Source of the DNA: Nostoc sp. FACHB-152
Lineage (GTDB): Bacteria; Cyanobacteriota; Cyanobacteriia; Cyanobacteriales; Nostocaceae
Direction: 5' to 3'
Assembly (NCBI RefSeq): GCF_014697475.1
Contig: NZ_JACJRV010000003.1
Span: forward strand, 248,001 to 312,000
DNA: 64,000 nucleotides
Below, in pieces: positions 1 through 7,759 of the stretch (positions are counted from its first letter, which is position 1; each line of letters begins with the position of its first letter). The notes beneath the pieces are model-generated. The model was not told where the DNA came from. It did no database searches and worked only from the letters and a program-made list of their open reading frames with translations. Both the position numbers and the translations under genes were made by a program.

Positions 1-81
1 AAAGAGCCTATTACTTTTCGACAGAGCATTGGTTTGATGTTGGCTTTAGCCGCTGTAGTACTATGTGCAGATGTTAAGTAG
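1..81 (+). CDS. C-terminal end of an EamA/DMT-type membrane transporter (partial)
   Basis: The window opens inside a reading frame that ends at TAG 79-81. The 26 visible residues begin KEPITFRQSIGLMLALAAVV. A short EP-(I/L)-T-x-RQ-x-(I/L)-G turn followed by a last hydrophobic helix is how drug/metabolite (EamA or small multidrug resistance) transporters usually end, so I read this as the last transmembrane helix of such a permease. Everything upstream lies outside the window, so substrate and subfamily cannot be named. The gene stops only about ten bases before the Tn7-like repeat element that follows. Confidence 0.55.
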   Translation, partial: KEPITFRQSIGLMLALAAVVLCADVK

Positions 82-90
82 ACATTATGT

Positions 91-324
91 TGTATTGCCA
101 AATGTCGGTTAACAAATTGTTTGTCACTTTAACAGATTAATGTCGTCCTATCAGAAACTGCTAAAGTCAAGACGGCTCAAGGAGTCGTAATTTTTTGGGC
201 ATTCCTCACAAGGCACGGATTAGCGCTCACATCAACAACTGAAAACCTTGCATTGTAAGGTTTTCTCTTCCGATAACATCAATATGTTAAAGCGACAAAC
301 AATCTGTTAACCGACAACTGTACA
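91..324. mobile_element. Small non-autonomous element with Tn7-like/CAST-like inverted ends
   Basis: About 50 bases at 103-148 reappear in inverted orientation at about 275-317. Both ends, read inwards, share TGTCGGTTAACA, then GATTG or AATTG with TTTGTC, then a CTTTAACA block, and close with a TGT-containing block. The right terminus is TGTACA (319-324) and the left is TGTATT (91-96). Spaced TGTCG/TTAACA/ATTAATGTCG blocks with TGTACA termini resemble, from memory, ends bound by TnsB-type transposases in cyanobacterial Tn7-like elements, including type V-K CRISPR-associated transposons. No transposase or cargo gene fits between the ends, and I see no clean target duplication. Confidence 0.5.
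241..265. terminator. Hairpin inside the small Tn7-like element
   Basis: GAAAACCTT (241-249) and AAGGTTTTC (257-265) form a perfect 9-bp stem with a 7-base loop. Only a short pyrimidine run follows on the + strand. It may terminate transcription leaving the upstream transporter gene or be a structural part of the element. Confidence 0.4.
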
Positions 325-819
325 TACAAGCATCCTTTTTGCTTGATACTAGTTGCGAGTATATTAGCAGATAAATTTGGTTAATAGAGCTATTCTTTCT
401 GCACGACGCTGGTATGGTAACAAAAAGTTTCTTAAAGGTATAATCTGCTAATTCAATCCTCAGTATAAGAGTTATTTCTAAAGTAAAAATAAAATTACTG
501 TAGGGTGTGTTAGGTACTAATTTCGATATGATTTCTCACGAAAAAGATAACTTAAGTGCCTAACGCACCGCTAAATAACAAGGTGCGTTAGGCTAACGCC
601 TTAACACACCCTACTTAAGATTTACTTTATGAATAGTCTCTAAATGTAAGACTTATTTGTCACTTACTTAGGATTGCTGTATAGCAGCCAAAGTATAGGT
701 TAGGACAACAATTAATTATCAAACATGGAAATTAAGAGGCTTTCAAACCTGTTTCCTGTTCCCTGCTATCAGATATTAACAAGCGAAGTAGAATAATAAC
801 TATTTTCCAGCGTTAGAAG
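325..819. other. Gene-free stretch between the mobile element and the first full gene
   Basis: No convincing reading frame occurs here. The stretch is AT-rich and contains the palindromic repeat at 500-614 described separately. The remainder shows nothing I can name. Confidence 0.6.
500..614. repeat. MITE-like palindromic repeat (115 bp)
   Basis: The element starts GTAGGGTGTGTTA (500-512) and ends with its exact complement (602-614). It contains a second inverted pair, GCCTAACGCACC (558-569) and GGTGCGTTAGGC (582-593). The nested terminal repeats, lack of an ORF and a related copy at 7130-7197 mark it as a short interspersed palindromic element. TAGGGTGTGTTAGG-type repeats are familiar between genes of Nostoc-like genomes. 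Confidence 0.75.
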
Positions 820-1644
820 TTACCAAGCCTGGGGGCTTTCGTTGGAGATTGCTTTAAGTTTTGAGGTCAATGGCTCGGTGCGATCGCTTTTTTCGGGAGT
901 AAACCGCCCAATTGGTGGATGATTGACTGTAGATGTCAGTAGTTTTGTTTGTTTGTCAAGGTTTGATGGCAGATTGTTGGGCAGCGTCGGTTGTGAATTA
1001 GCTTTGGATTTCAGACTTGAGGCCGCAACACTCAATGTGGAAGATGCCAAAATGTTTCTGACTCGCTCATTATCTGCTGTGTCGGATGCTATCTCGGTTT
1101 GTCTGTTGATAACTTGCACGGCAGAATTTTTTCTCTGCTCATATCCAGCATCAACACTAGCTAAAGAATCTGCTGTTGTTGCCAAATTGGCAACATTCGC
1201 TACATTTTCTGAGCTACTATTCTCATTGGCAGGTGGCAAGGCTGGTGTAGCCAATGCCGTTAATATTTCTGGGAACTTGCTACAAATCAGGCGTTCAAAT
1301 TCCATATTGAAATGATAAATCGGCTGCTCTCGCCGTTGCCAAAATGCGAGGATTTGCTGTACAGAAAATGCTTTATAGCGACCTTGATACAGTGCCTCAA
1401 TTACTGCCAAATGCAGCCAATCTAAAGGATATTGATTTTGCCAACGGTTAACTAACTCAATGACAGTGTAGCCACTGAGGTCAAAACTGTAATGTAGGAG
1501 TAAGGCAGCTGCCAATTCGGCAGAAGTTTCTGGCGCGTTGGTAAACATGGGACTATTGGCTTGCGGCAATAGGTGTAAGTTTTCGACCCATCGCCTATAG
1601 CCTAGCGTGTTTTTAGCTATAGGGTTAGTAACCAAGGTTTCCAA
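820..1644 (-). CDS. Conserved cyanobacterial hypothetical protein
   Basis: A 274-residue soluble protein that I cannot assign firmly. The N-terminal half (about 10-125) looks folded. It contains a W-x4-YP-x-DWL-x-LA-x-EAL stretch followed by FSVQQILAFWQRRE, which loosely recalls the DnaD/DnaB_2 C-terminal helical module of primosome proteins (Y-I-x-x-IL-x-x-W). The second half (about 130-274) is low complexity, rich in Ser, Thr, Asn and Ala, and probably disordered. No signal peptide or membrane segment is visible. It is transcribed in the same direction as the SLH protein behind it, with 31 bases between, so the two could share a transcript although no functional link is evident. Confidence 0.55.
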   Translation of the reverse strand: METLVTNPIAKNTLGYRRWVENLHLLPQANSPMFTNAPETSAELAAALLLHYSFDLSGYTVIELVNRWQNQYPLDWLHLAVIEALYQGRYKAFSVQQILAFWQRREQPIYHFNMEFERLICSKFPEILTALATPALPPANENSSSENVANVANLATTADSLASVDAGYEQRKNSAVQVINRQTEIASDTADNERVRNILASSTLSVAASSLKSKANSQPTLPNNLPSNLDKQTKLLTSTVNHPPIGRFTPEKSDRTEPLTSKLKAISNESPQAW

Positions 1645-1675
1645 GTGTATGAGCAGTGTTTTTCATTTTACTTGG

Positions 1676-3763
1676 TCAACTGTTGGCTGTCGAAACTATA
1701 TAGGGTGAATTAATATTTGCTGTACGTTTAATAGCAACTAAGGCCTGATAAACCATTGCGGCTACCTCTGCCCTGGTTGCTTCGCGTGTAGGTGCGAGAA
1801 GCTGAGGCTGTGGGTAGTTGACAATAATTCTTTGTTGTGTAGCAGTTGCCACTGCTGTTTGGGCATACTCAGGAATAGTATTACTGTCAGTGTAAGGAAG
1901 TAAACCATTGCTCCCGGCTGCTGGTAAGCCTAGCCCGTTGACTAAAGAAACAATCACCTGTAATCTTTGGACATTTTGATCGGGGCGGAAGGTGCGATCG
2001 CTAAATCCACTCACAAAGCCGCCACTAGCCGCAATTTGTAGAGCTTTATAAGCCCAAAAATTCTGCGGTACATCGATAAATTCCAGGGCGGGGCGTTTAG
2101 GAGCAGGATTAAAAGCGACAGCTATCAAAGCCGCATATTGAGCGCGAGTCATTGGTTTATCTGGTTGATAGCTACCATCAGCAAAACCGTGAGTTAAACT
2201 CATGCTGGCCAAACCTCGAATAAATGGTTCAGCCCAGTGTCCGCTTACGTCCGTGAAAGTAGGAATTTCTACTTCGGGGCTGACAATATAAGGCGAGGCG
2301 ATCGCTTTTTCTTTGCTGTTGGCAACTAATGCCTGATACAGTAGGGCGGCAATTTCACCGCGTGTGACGTCTCGCAGTGGTTCTAACAGGTCAGATTGCG
2401 GATAGTTAACTACCAGTAGCTTTTGAGTAGCGGCGGCGACAGCATTGGTAGCATAGCTGGGAATTTGGGCGCGATCGCGGTATACACTTAACACATTTGG
2501 ACTACCCCCTGTAAATTTTAAACCGTTAACAATTGATACTATTGCTTGTACCCTAGTCAGGTTCTGTCCTGCTCGAAACGAGCCGTCAGGAAAACCACTA
2601 ATAAAACCCTTTTCAGCAGCACTAAAGATAGCTGGTGCTGCCCAAAAATCAGGTTTAACATCCGTAAATTTACTTCCTTTTGTGCTGGTTGGCAACCCAA
2701 AAGTTTTCGCAATCACAGCTGCGTATTGAGCGCGAGTTATGGGTGCGTTTGGGCCGAAAGTGCCATCAGGAAAACCGCTAATTGCCCCTCTACTGACTAA
2801 TGCTTCTACAAAAACTGTTGCCCAATGTCCTGCCAAATCAGGAAAACTGCTGCTTCCGGTAACTGGTTTGGGAGAGTCTTGTGTCGCCGCAATTAAATTT
2901 ACCTGTCCTTTCACTAGGCTAGGATTTAATTGATTACCTGCGGAAATTAGCGGTTGTGAGCTAGCATTTTGCAAATCAAACTCGCCATTATCCTGAAAGA
3001 TATTACTGCCTGCATCTTGGCTGCTACCTAAATCTGGGACAGCGTTAGCATTTACTAACAATCCACCTTGAGGATTTTTGATAATAGAATTTTGTCGTAA
3101 TACCGGACGCGCATCACGAGAAAGAGCGATCGCAGTCCGGTTCTCTGATAATTTATTATTGGCAATTAAAGGAGCCGCAGAGTCAGTAACCGCTATACCC
3201 AAAGGATTTTTTTGAAACGCGTTCCGCAACACTTCGCCTTTACTGTTCCGCGCCATAAACAAACCACTGGCAGCATTCTGCACAAACACATTATCTACAA
3301 TTGCAGGTTTGGCATTACCAGCAGTAAATATTCCTTCCCGGCCACAGTTAGTGAAAGTATTGTGAGCTACATAAGGAGATGATGACTCTATCCATACACC
3401 ACTTCCTTTGGCAGTAGGATTAGTCACAGTCACACCCATGAGACTAGCATCGCCAAGCAACAACAACGTGATATTCTGCACCCCAAAACTAGGGCTTTGA
3501 TACTCACCACTTCCAGAAATGACAACGCCCGTACCTTTATTTGATTCACTGCCAATTACTATTACGCCCGCAGTTAGCACCAAGGGGAACTGTTCACCGT
3601 TAGCGGTACTGTAAGTTCCAGGAGCTAGCTGAATAATTATGGGTGTTGTAGTTCTTAAAGCACGGGTGAGACTTTTAAACGGATTTAACCGTGAACCGTC
3701 ATTAGTATCCTTCCCTGTAACAGGGTTGACATAGAGTGTGGCCACGGGGGTAAAGTTTACCAT
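1676..3763 (-). CDS. SLH-domain surface protein with DUF1565 beta-helix domain
   Basis: A 695-residue protein with two parts. Residues about 10-290 form a right-handed parallel beta-helix of the DUF1565/pectate-lyase type: it starts with TLYVNPVTGKDTNDGSRLNP and continues with repeated N-x-F/I-x-x-N rungs. Residues about 305-690 hold six S-layer-homology units in two similar blocks of three (about 308-495 and 502-690), recognisable by F-x-D-V/L-x-x-H-W-A, G-F-P-D-G-T-F and TRAQYAA. SLH units bind peptidoglycan-linked polymer, so the protein probably sits at the cell surface or outer-membrane/peptidoglycan interface. I see no classical signal peptide at the chosen start, which is odd. The block duplication suggests an internal gene duplication. 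Substrate of the helix is unknown. Confidence 0.85.
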   Translation of the reverse strand: MVNFTPVATLYVNPVTGKDTNDGSRLNPFKSLTRALRTTTPIIIQLAPGTYSTANGEQFPLVLTAGVIVIGSESNKGTGVVISGSGEYQSPSFGVQNITLLLLGDASLMGVTVTNPTAKGSGVWIESSSPYVAHNTFTNCGREGIFTAGNAKPAIVDNVFVQNAASGLFMARNSKGEVLRNAFQKNPLGIAVTDSAAPLIANNKLSENRTAIALSRDARPVLRQNSIIKNPQGGLLVNANAVPDLGSSQDAGSNIFQDNGEFDLQNASSQPLISAGNQLNPSLVKGQVNLIAATQDSPKPVTGSSSFPDLAGHWATVFVEALVSRGAISGFPDGTFGPNAPITRAQYAAVIAKTFGLPTSTKGSKFTDVKPDFWAAPAIFSAAEKGFISGFPDGSFRAGQNLTRVQAIVSIVNGLKFTGGSPNVLSVYRDRAQIPSYATNAVAAATQKLLVVNYPQSDLLEPLRDVTRGEIAALLYQALVANSKEKAIASPYIVSPEVEIPTFTDVSGHWAEPFIRGLASMSLTHGFADGSYQPDKPMTRAQYAALIAVAFNPAPKRPALEFIDVPQNFWAYKALQIAASGGFVSGFSDRTFRPDQNVQRLQVIVSLVNGLGLPAAGSNGLLPYTDSNTIPEYAQTAVATATQQRIIVNYPQPQLLAPTREATRAEVAAMVYQALVAIKRTANINSPYIVSTANS

Positions 3764-4104
3764 TGGTTATCAAGATGCAACTATTCAAATGGTCACGGCT
3801 TGAATCATAACTTAGTTGTCGCCGCGCTTTTCAAGCATCATACCTATGTATGGTAAATGTACCCAGGCGATCGAAGTCTGAAGCCTGAAATTAAGAAATT
3901 GTTAAAGGGAATAGGGGAATATTGGTTATACCGTTTCTTTATGAGGCTGCGCTAAACTCTCTTTTCTCTACTCTTTGAGTCCTTTGAGTCCTTTGCGGTT
4001 CGTTTCTTATATAGTTTGGCGCATCTTTATACAGAATTGGTATTAGGTTGTTGACCGTTGACACTCAACAGTCAACAGTCAACACGATTAAAGCTAATTA
4101 AGCT
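3764..4104. other. Intergenic stretch, no gene seen
   Basis: Contains repetitive pyrimidine-rich text (TTTGAGTCC repeated near 3975-3993) and GTCAACAGTCAACA heptamer repeats near 4068-4084 just after the Mn-catalase stop codon. No reading frame worth naming. Confidence 0.6.
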
Positions 4105-5025
4105 TTAGCCTTTAATCACTGTCTTATCAACAACAGTACCGCCGTTAGAAGGATTAACTTGTGCAGGTAGAGGGCCGGGGGTACCATGCAATTTCGGGTC
4201 TGCTACTGGTAGATGTGGTTCTGGGCCTAAAGGTTTGGGATTCTCAACATACTCGAATTCACCTTTACCGTCCATTGAAGGCCCTTTTGCCCAACGACCT
4301 TCAGAACTTTCGGTACCTTCAGAATGATTCCAGAATTGATATGCAAACTCGCGTTTTTCCAAATCCAATGGGAAAGAACCTGGAACAGGAGTGGTTTCAA
4401 TTCCCTCTGCTTCTAAATCTTCAATTGCGGCTAACCATTGGTTTTGATGCATAGTGTCACGCGCAATCATAAAACTCAGGAGAACTCTTACCCCTGGGTC
4501 GTTTGACATTTCGTACATTCGTACCGCTTGCAAACGTCCTTGACTTTCAGCGTGCAGATTAGAACGGAAATCGGCTAAAAGATTGCCACTAGCAACGATA
4601 AAACGACCGTTCCAAGGATAGCCAACGCTATCAGATGGTGTAGCACCTAAACCAGAAACAATGGCGTGCTGCGGGTTCATAGCCGCGTTCATAATGACAT
4701 CGCGTGGGTTGGAACCACCCATGACTGCACCCACTACCGCATCTTGTGCGCCTTCTTCTTGGACTTTGACTGGTGCTTTGTCTAGCAAGTGGGCAATCAT
4801 GGTAGCTAACATTTCGATGTGACCGATTTCTTCTGTACCCACATCTAGTAGCATATCTTTATATTTTGCAGGGCCGCGACAGTTCCAACCCTGAAATAGA
4901 TACTGCATCATTACAGTCATTTCGCCAAAAGTTCCACCAATGAGTTCTTGAATTTTCATGGCGTAAATTACATCGGGCTTTTCTGGTGGTTTGAAGTACT
5001 GTAATTTTTTGGTGTGGTAAAACAT
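4105..5025 (-). CDS. Manganese (non-haem) catalase
   Basis: Destroys hydrogen peroxide (2 H2O2 to 2 H2O and O2) at a dinuclear Mn centre in a four-helix ferritin-like fold, in the cytoplasm. The 306-residue length fits the family. Ligand residues can be read: E35 in GTFGEMTV, E66 and H69 in the EEIGHIEML helix, E160 in LHAESQGR and H193 in ARDTMHQNQW. The C-terminal 60 residues are a Pro/Gly-rich tail typical of the family (GPEPHLPVADPKLHGTPGPL). It is the last of seven same-strand genes rich in stress functions. Several Nostoc species have more than one Mn-catalase, so I give no locus-specific symbol. Confidence 0.95.
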   Translation of the reverse strand: MFYHTKKLQYFKPPEKPDVIYAMKIQELIGGTFGEMTVMMQYLFQGWNCRGPAKYKDMLLDVGTEEIGHIEMLATMIAHLLDKAPVKVQEEGAQDAVVGAVMGGSNPRDVIMNAAMNPQHAIVSGLGATPSDSVGYPWNGRFIVASGNLLADFRSNLHAESQGRLQAVRMYEMSNDPGVRVLLSFMIARDTMHQNQWLAAIEDLEAEGIETTPVPGSFPLDLEKREFAYQFWNHSEGTESSEGRWAKGPSMDGKGEFEYVENPKPLGPEPHLPVADPKLHGTPGPLPAQVNPSNGGTVVDKTVIKG

Positions 5026-5528
5026 TAAGTCTCCTAAGTTTTTGTTACCTTATATTGACTAGGAAACTAAGTAAAACTTAAATCTTCATCAGCCTGTAGT
5101 TTGAGAAAAAATGTAGAAAATACAGGCAATTTAAGACTATAGATGAACACAAACCAACACAGATGAATTAGCTATTTTTTAGGTAATACATTCAAAATAA
5201 ATGTTTAAGCAAACTCAACAATTAATTAATAGCAATATCATTAATTACGTCAATATTTTAGTGATTAATTGTTAGTTTTACTGAATTATTATATTTTAAA
5301 AAGATAAAATATGACAGCAATGATATCTACTTTTTGGTTGATTGTTATCAGGATTGCAGTAATGCCGTAGTTAGAGGATGTTTGACAAGTTTTATCAGAC
5401 AGCAATGTATTTTTAACGCGGAGGAACACGAAGGCAAGCGCAGAGTGACGCGGAGTAAAAAAAAGTGCGCTAGTGAAAACTAAACGCACTCTTAAGATAA
5501 TAGGTATTTGAAAGTGAACTATGAAAGG
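5026..5528. other. Intergenic stretch between the cupin gene and Mn-catalase
   Basis: AT-rich. It includes a dispersed repeat at about 5415-5456 built of CGCGGAGGAAC / CGCAGAG / ACGCGGAG words, related to repeats at 9737-9771 and around 54984-55500. The size of this gap suggests the catalase gene has its own promoter. A 66-residue frame inside looks spurious. Confidence 0.55.
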
Positions 5529-5870
5529 TTAATTTTCATCGCGTCCATGTACTTGGGCGGGTGGACTGGTTGCTTCTACCGCAGTGAATGGTTCAAGGAT
5601 TTTGTAGGTATGTTGTGAACCTTTTGGAACTACCCATGAACTACCGGGTTCTAGCAAAATCATTTGTCCTTCAATATGCAATTCTGCACGACCATTAATT
5701 ACATAACCAACAGTTTCATAGTCGCGTGCTGTTGGTTGTTTATCTTCGCCTGGTTGCTCATTTTCCCAAAGGCGCATTGCTAGAGATTTGCCAGAAGCAA
5801 GATATTTCTGACCGAGTTTCCCTTTGGGTGAATGGCTAGAATCGACTTTTTTAACGCTGGTGTCAGTCAT
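5529..5870 (-). CDS. Small cupin-domain protein
   Basis: A 113-residue single-domain cupin. The central part shows a conserved beta-barrel pattern: ETVGYVINGRAELHIEGQ forms motif 1 and LEPGSSWVVPKGSQHTYKIL motif 2 with GSQH. Motif 1 lacks the usual G-x5-HxH-x3-E pattern, so the metal site may be incomplete. Ligand and reaction are unknown. It lies 15 bases downstream of the first alcohol dehydrogenase and very likely shares its transcript, so a sensor or accessory role in the same stress response is plausible but inferred. Confidence 0.8.
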   Translation of the reverse strand: MTDTSVKKVDSSHSPKGKLGQKYLASGKSLAMRLWENEQPGEDKQPTARDYETVGYVINGRAELHIEGQMILLEPGSSWVVPKGSQHTYKILEPFTAVEATSPPAQVHGRDEN

Positions 5871-5885
5871 AATTAATTACCCATC

Positions 5886-7055
5886 TTATGGTTTGAGAAC
5901 AACTTTGATACAGTTATCTTTTTTATGTTTAAAAATTTCGTAACCGTGGGGTGCTTGGTCTAAAGGTAGTTGATGTGTGATCACAAATGAAGGGTCGAGA
6001 TCGCCGTTTTCAATGTGATTGAGTAAGGGTTTTAAGTATTTATGAACGTGGGTTTGTCCCATTTTGAAGGTGAGGCCTTTGTTCATTGCCGAACCCATCG
6101 GGATTTTGTCTAGGAAGCCACCGTATACTCCAGCAAGTGATACATGACCACCTTTTCCAGCAGATAGAATTACTTGGCGTAAGGCGGTTGGACGGTCTGT
6201 TTCGAGACGGACTGCTTGTTTTACTTTGTCGTATATAGCCATTGCATCTGTGCCGTGTGCTTCCATACCAACTGCATCAATACAAGCATCAGGGCCACGG
6301 CCACCGGTCATTTCTTTAAGTGCTTCGCCAACATCTACCTCTTCATAGTTGAGGACTTCGGCTTTGCCTTGTTCTTTGGCCATTTGCAGGCGTTCGGGGA
6401 TACGGTCTATGGCGATGACGCGTTCTGCACCCAGGAGAAAAGCACTTTTAATGGCAAATTGTCCGACTGGGCCGCAACCCCAAATAGCCACAACATCTCC
6501 GCGTTTGATGTTGCAGTTTTCTGCTGCCATGTAACCAGTTGGGAAGATGTCAGTTAAAAATAGAACTTGCTCGTCGGTGAGATGGTCGGGAATTTTGAAT
6601 AAGCCAACATCTGCAAAGGGTACTCGTGCATACTCTGCTTGTCCGCCAGCGTAACCACCAAATAAGTGCGAGTAACCAAATAAGCCGGCTGGTGAGTGAC
6701 CCATTTGCAGTTCTACTAGCCAAGCATTGGGGTTGGAGTTATCACAAAGTGACCATAAATCGCGCTGGCAAAAAAAACAGTTCCCGCAGGATATTGTGAA
6801 GGGAACTACGACGCGATCGCCTATTTTTACATTCTTAACTTCACTGCCTAATTCTACTACTTCCCCCATGAATTCATGCCCAAGGATATCTCCTTTTTGC
6901 ATGGAAGGAATGAAGCCATCATAAATATGCAAATCTGAACCGCAAATTGCCGTAGAAGTAATTTTAACAATTGCATCACGCGGGTTAATAATTTTTGGAT
7001 CAGGAACCGTTTCTACCCGCACATCGTTTGCTCCGTGCCAGCAAACTGCTTTCAT
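5886..7055 (-). CDS. Zinc-dependent alcohol/aldehyde dehydrogenase (FDH-like), copy 1
   Basis: A 389-residue medium-chain dehydrogenase resembling glutathione-independent formaldehyde dehydrogenases. Catalytic zinc ligands are visible as C38 ([11 protein letters not shown]) with H60 and E61 ([10 protein letters not shown]). The structural zinc lobe is C90, C93, C96 and C104. The NAD-binding Rossmann motif is [15 protein letters not shown], and the family insert [18 protein letters not shown] is intact. The substrate is probably an alcohol or aldehyde with NAD(P), but it cannot be fixed from sequence. A close paralogue of the same length lies at 7760-8929, pointing to a tandem duplication with a small gene left between. 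A long palindrome lies just upstream of the start. Confidence 0.9.
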   Translation of the reverse strand: MKAVCWHGANDVRVETVPDPKIINPRDAIVKITSTAICGSDLHIYDGFIPSMQKGDILGHEFMGEVVELGSEVKNVKIGDRVVVPFTISCGNCFFCQRDLWSLCDNSNPNAWLVELQMGHSPAGLFGYSHLFGGYAGGQAEYARVPFADVGLFKIPDHLTDEQVLFLTDIFPTGYMAAENCNIKRGDVVAIWGCGPVGQFAIKSAFLLGAERVIAIDRIPERLQMAKEQGKAEVLNYEEVDVGEALKEMTGGRGPDACIDAVGMEAHGTDAMAIYDKVKQAVRLETDRPTALRQVILSAGKGGHVSLAGVYGGFLDKIPMGSAMNKGLTFKMGQTHVHKYLKPLLNHIENGDLDPSFVITHQLPLDQAPHGYEIFKHKKDNCIKVVLKP

Positions 7056-7081
7056 AATTTTTAGTCCTTTGTCATTTGTCC

Positions 7082-7109
7082 TTTGTTATTTGTTTAAACA
7101 AATAACAAA
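7082..7109. promoter_or_regulatory. 28-bp perfect palindrome upstream of dehydrogenase copy 1
   Basis: Fourteen bases, TTTGTTATTTGTTT (7082-7095), are followed directly by their exact complement (7096-7109). The palindrome lies 27 bases upstream of the start codon on the minus strand. It could be an operator or a cruciform. It is partly made of the TTTGTYA heptamer repeated beside it, so a repeat origin is also possible. Confidence 0.45.
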
Positions 7110-7129
7110 ATAGCTAGTAATAAATAAAA

Positions 7130-7197
7130 TAGGGCGTGAGGCGATTTGGTTATCTCTTTCATCAAATTATGCTGAAAAGATACGCCTAACACACCCT
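7130..7197. repeat. Shorter copy of the TAGGGTGTGTTAGG palindromic repeat
   Basis: TAGGGCGTGAGGCG at the left is matched by CGCCTAACACACCCTA at the right, with about 38 bases between. It is related to the 115-bp copy at 500-614 and sits in the gap between the small exported protein and dehydrogenase copy 1. Confidence 0.65.
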
Positions 7198-7306
7198 AAA
7201 TCGCTATGAGTCAAATATTATAGAAACAGCCAAGATTGTTAAGAAGTTACAAGAGTTTTAACCCTGTTACCTGTCTCCTGCTATAAGACTCATAATTTGC
7301 GACAAA

Positions 7307-7702
7307 CTAGACTCTATCTCTGGTTTGTCTGCTCTGAGGATTTTTGTAATAGCCTTCTCTGCTACCTTGAGAAGATTGATTACCACTAATTGTGTCACCT
7401 ACTCTATTTTTTGCATCGTTGAGAAACTCTTTTGTAGCTCTGGGAGTATCCTCATCCAAGTTTAGTTTTCCACGAATATTATCAGCAGCACCTTTCAGTT
7501 TGGACTGAGCATTTCTTACTTGGTTATCATTTTGAATGCCGCTATTTTGACCTTCGGGGGTGCCTTTGTAATAAATACCTTCTGGGGTTGTGACATCAGC
7601 TTGTGCGACATTAACAAAGCTAAATGCTTGTCCTAGTAAGAACATAAATCCTACTAAGAAAACAACCATAATTTTGCGTAAGCTAGAAATGACTTGCTTC
7701 AT
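7307..7702 (-). CDS. Small exported protein, function unknown
   Basis: About 131 residues from the ATG at 7702. The alternative ATG four codons upstream is less likely, because GAGG lies six bases before the downstream ATG. The N-terminus MKQVISSLRKIMVVFLVGFM plus a second hydrophobic run ending near AQA is a good signal peptide, so the product should cross the cytoplasmic membrane. The mature part is hydrophilic: GIYYKGTPEGQNSG, then a likely amphipathic helical stretch (QSKLKGAADNIRGKLNLDEDTPRA begins it) and a basic tail. The GAADNIRGKLN core faintly recalls CsbD/YtxH-type stress proteins, but I would not assign it. It is sandwiched between the two dehydrogenase paralogues. Confidence 0.7.
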   Translation of the reverse strand: MKQVISSLRKIMVVFLVGFMFLLGQAFSFVNVAQADVTTPEGIYYKGTPEGQNSGIQNDNQVRNAQSKLKGAADNIRGKLNLDEDTPRATKEFLNDAKNRVGDTISGNQSSQGSREGYYKNPQSRQTRDRV

Positions 7703-7759
7703 AAATAACCTCATTTGCTTTATTTATTTGTGTGTACAACTGAACGGCTATCAGCCAAT

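Noticed and set aside
91-324. A complete CRISPR-associated transposon
   Set aside because: Only end-like sequences are present. There is no tnsB, tnsC, tniQ, cas12k, tracrRNA or repeat array in the interval or anywhere in the window.
923-1315. 130-residue plus-strand frame
   Set aside because: Antisense to the 274-residue protein. The frame is long only because the low-complexity half of that gene lacks stops on the other strand.
5289-5489. 66-residue minus-strand frame between cupin and catalase
   Set aside because: It reads through a dispersed CGCGGAG repeat and has no ribosome-binding site.
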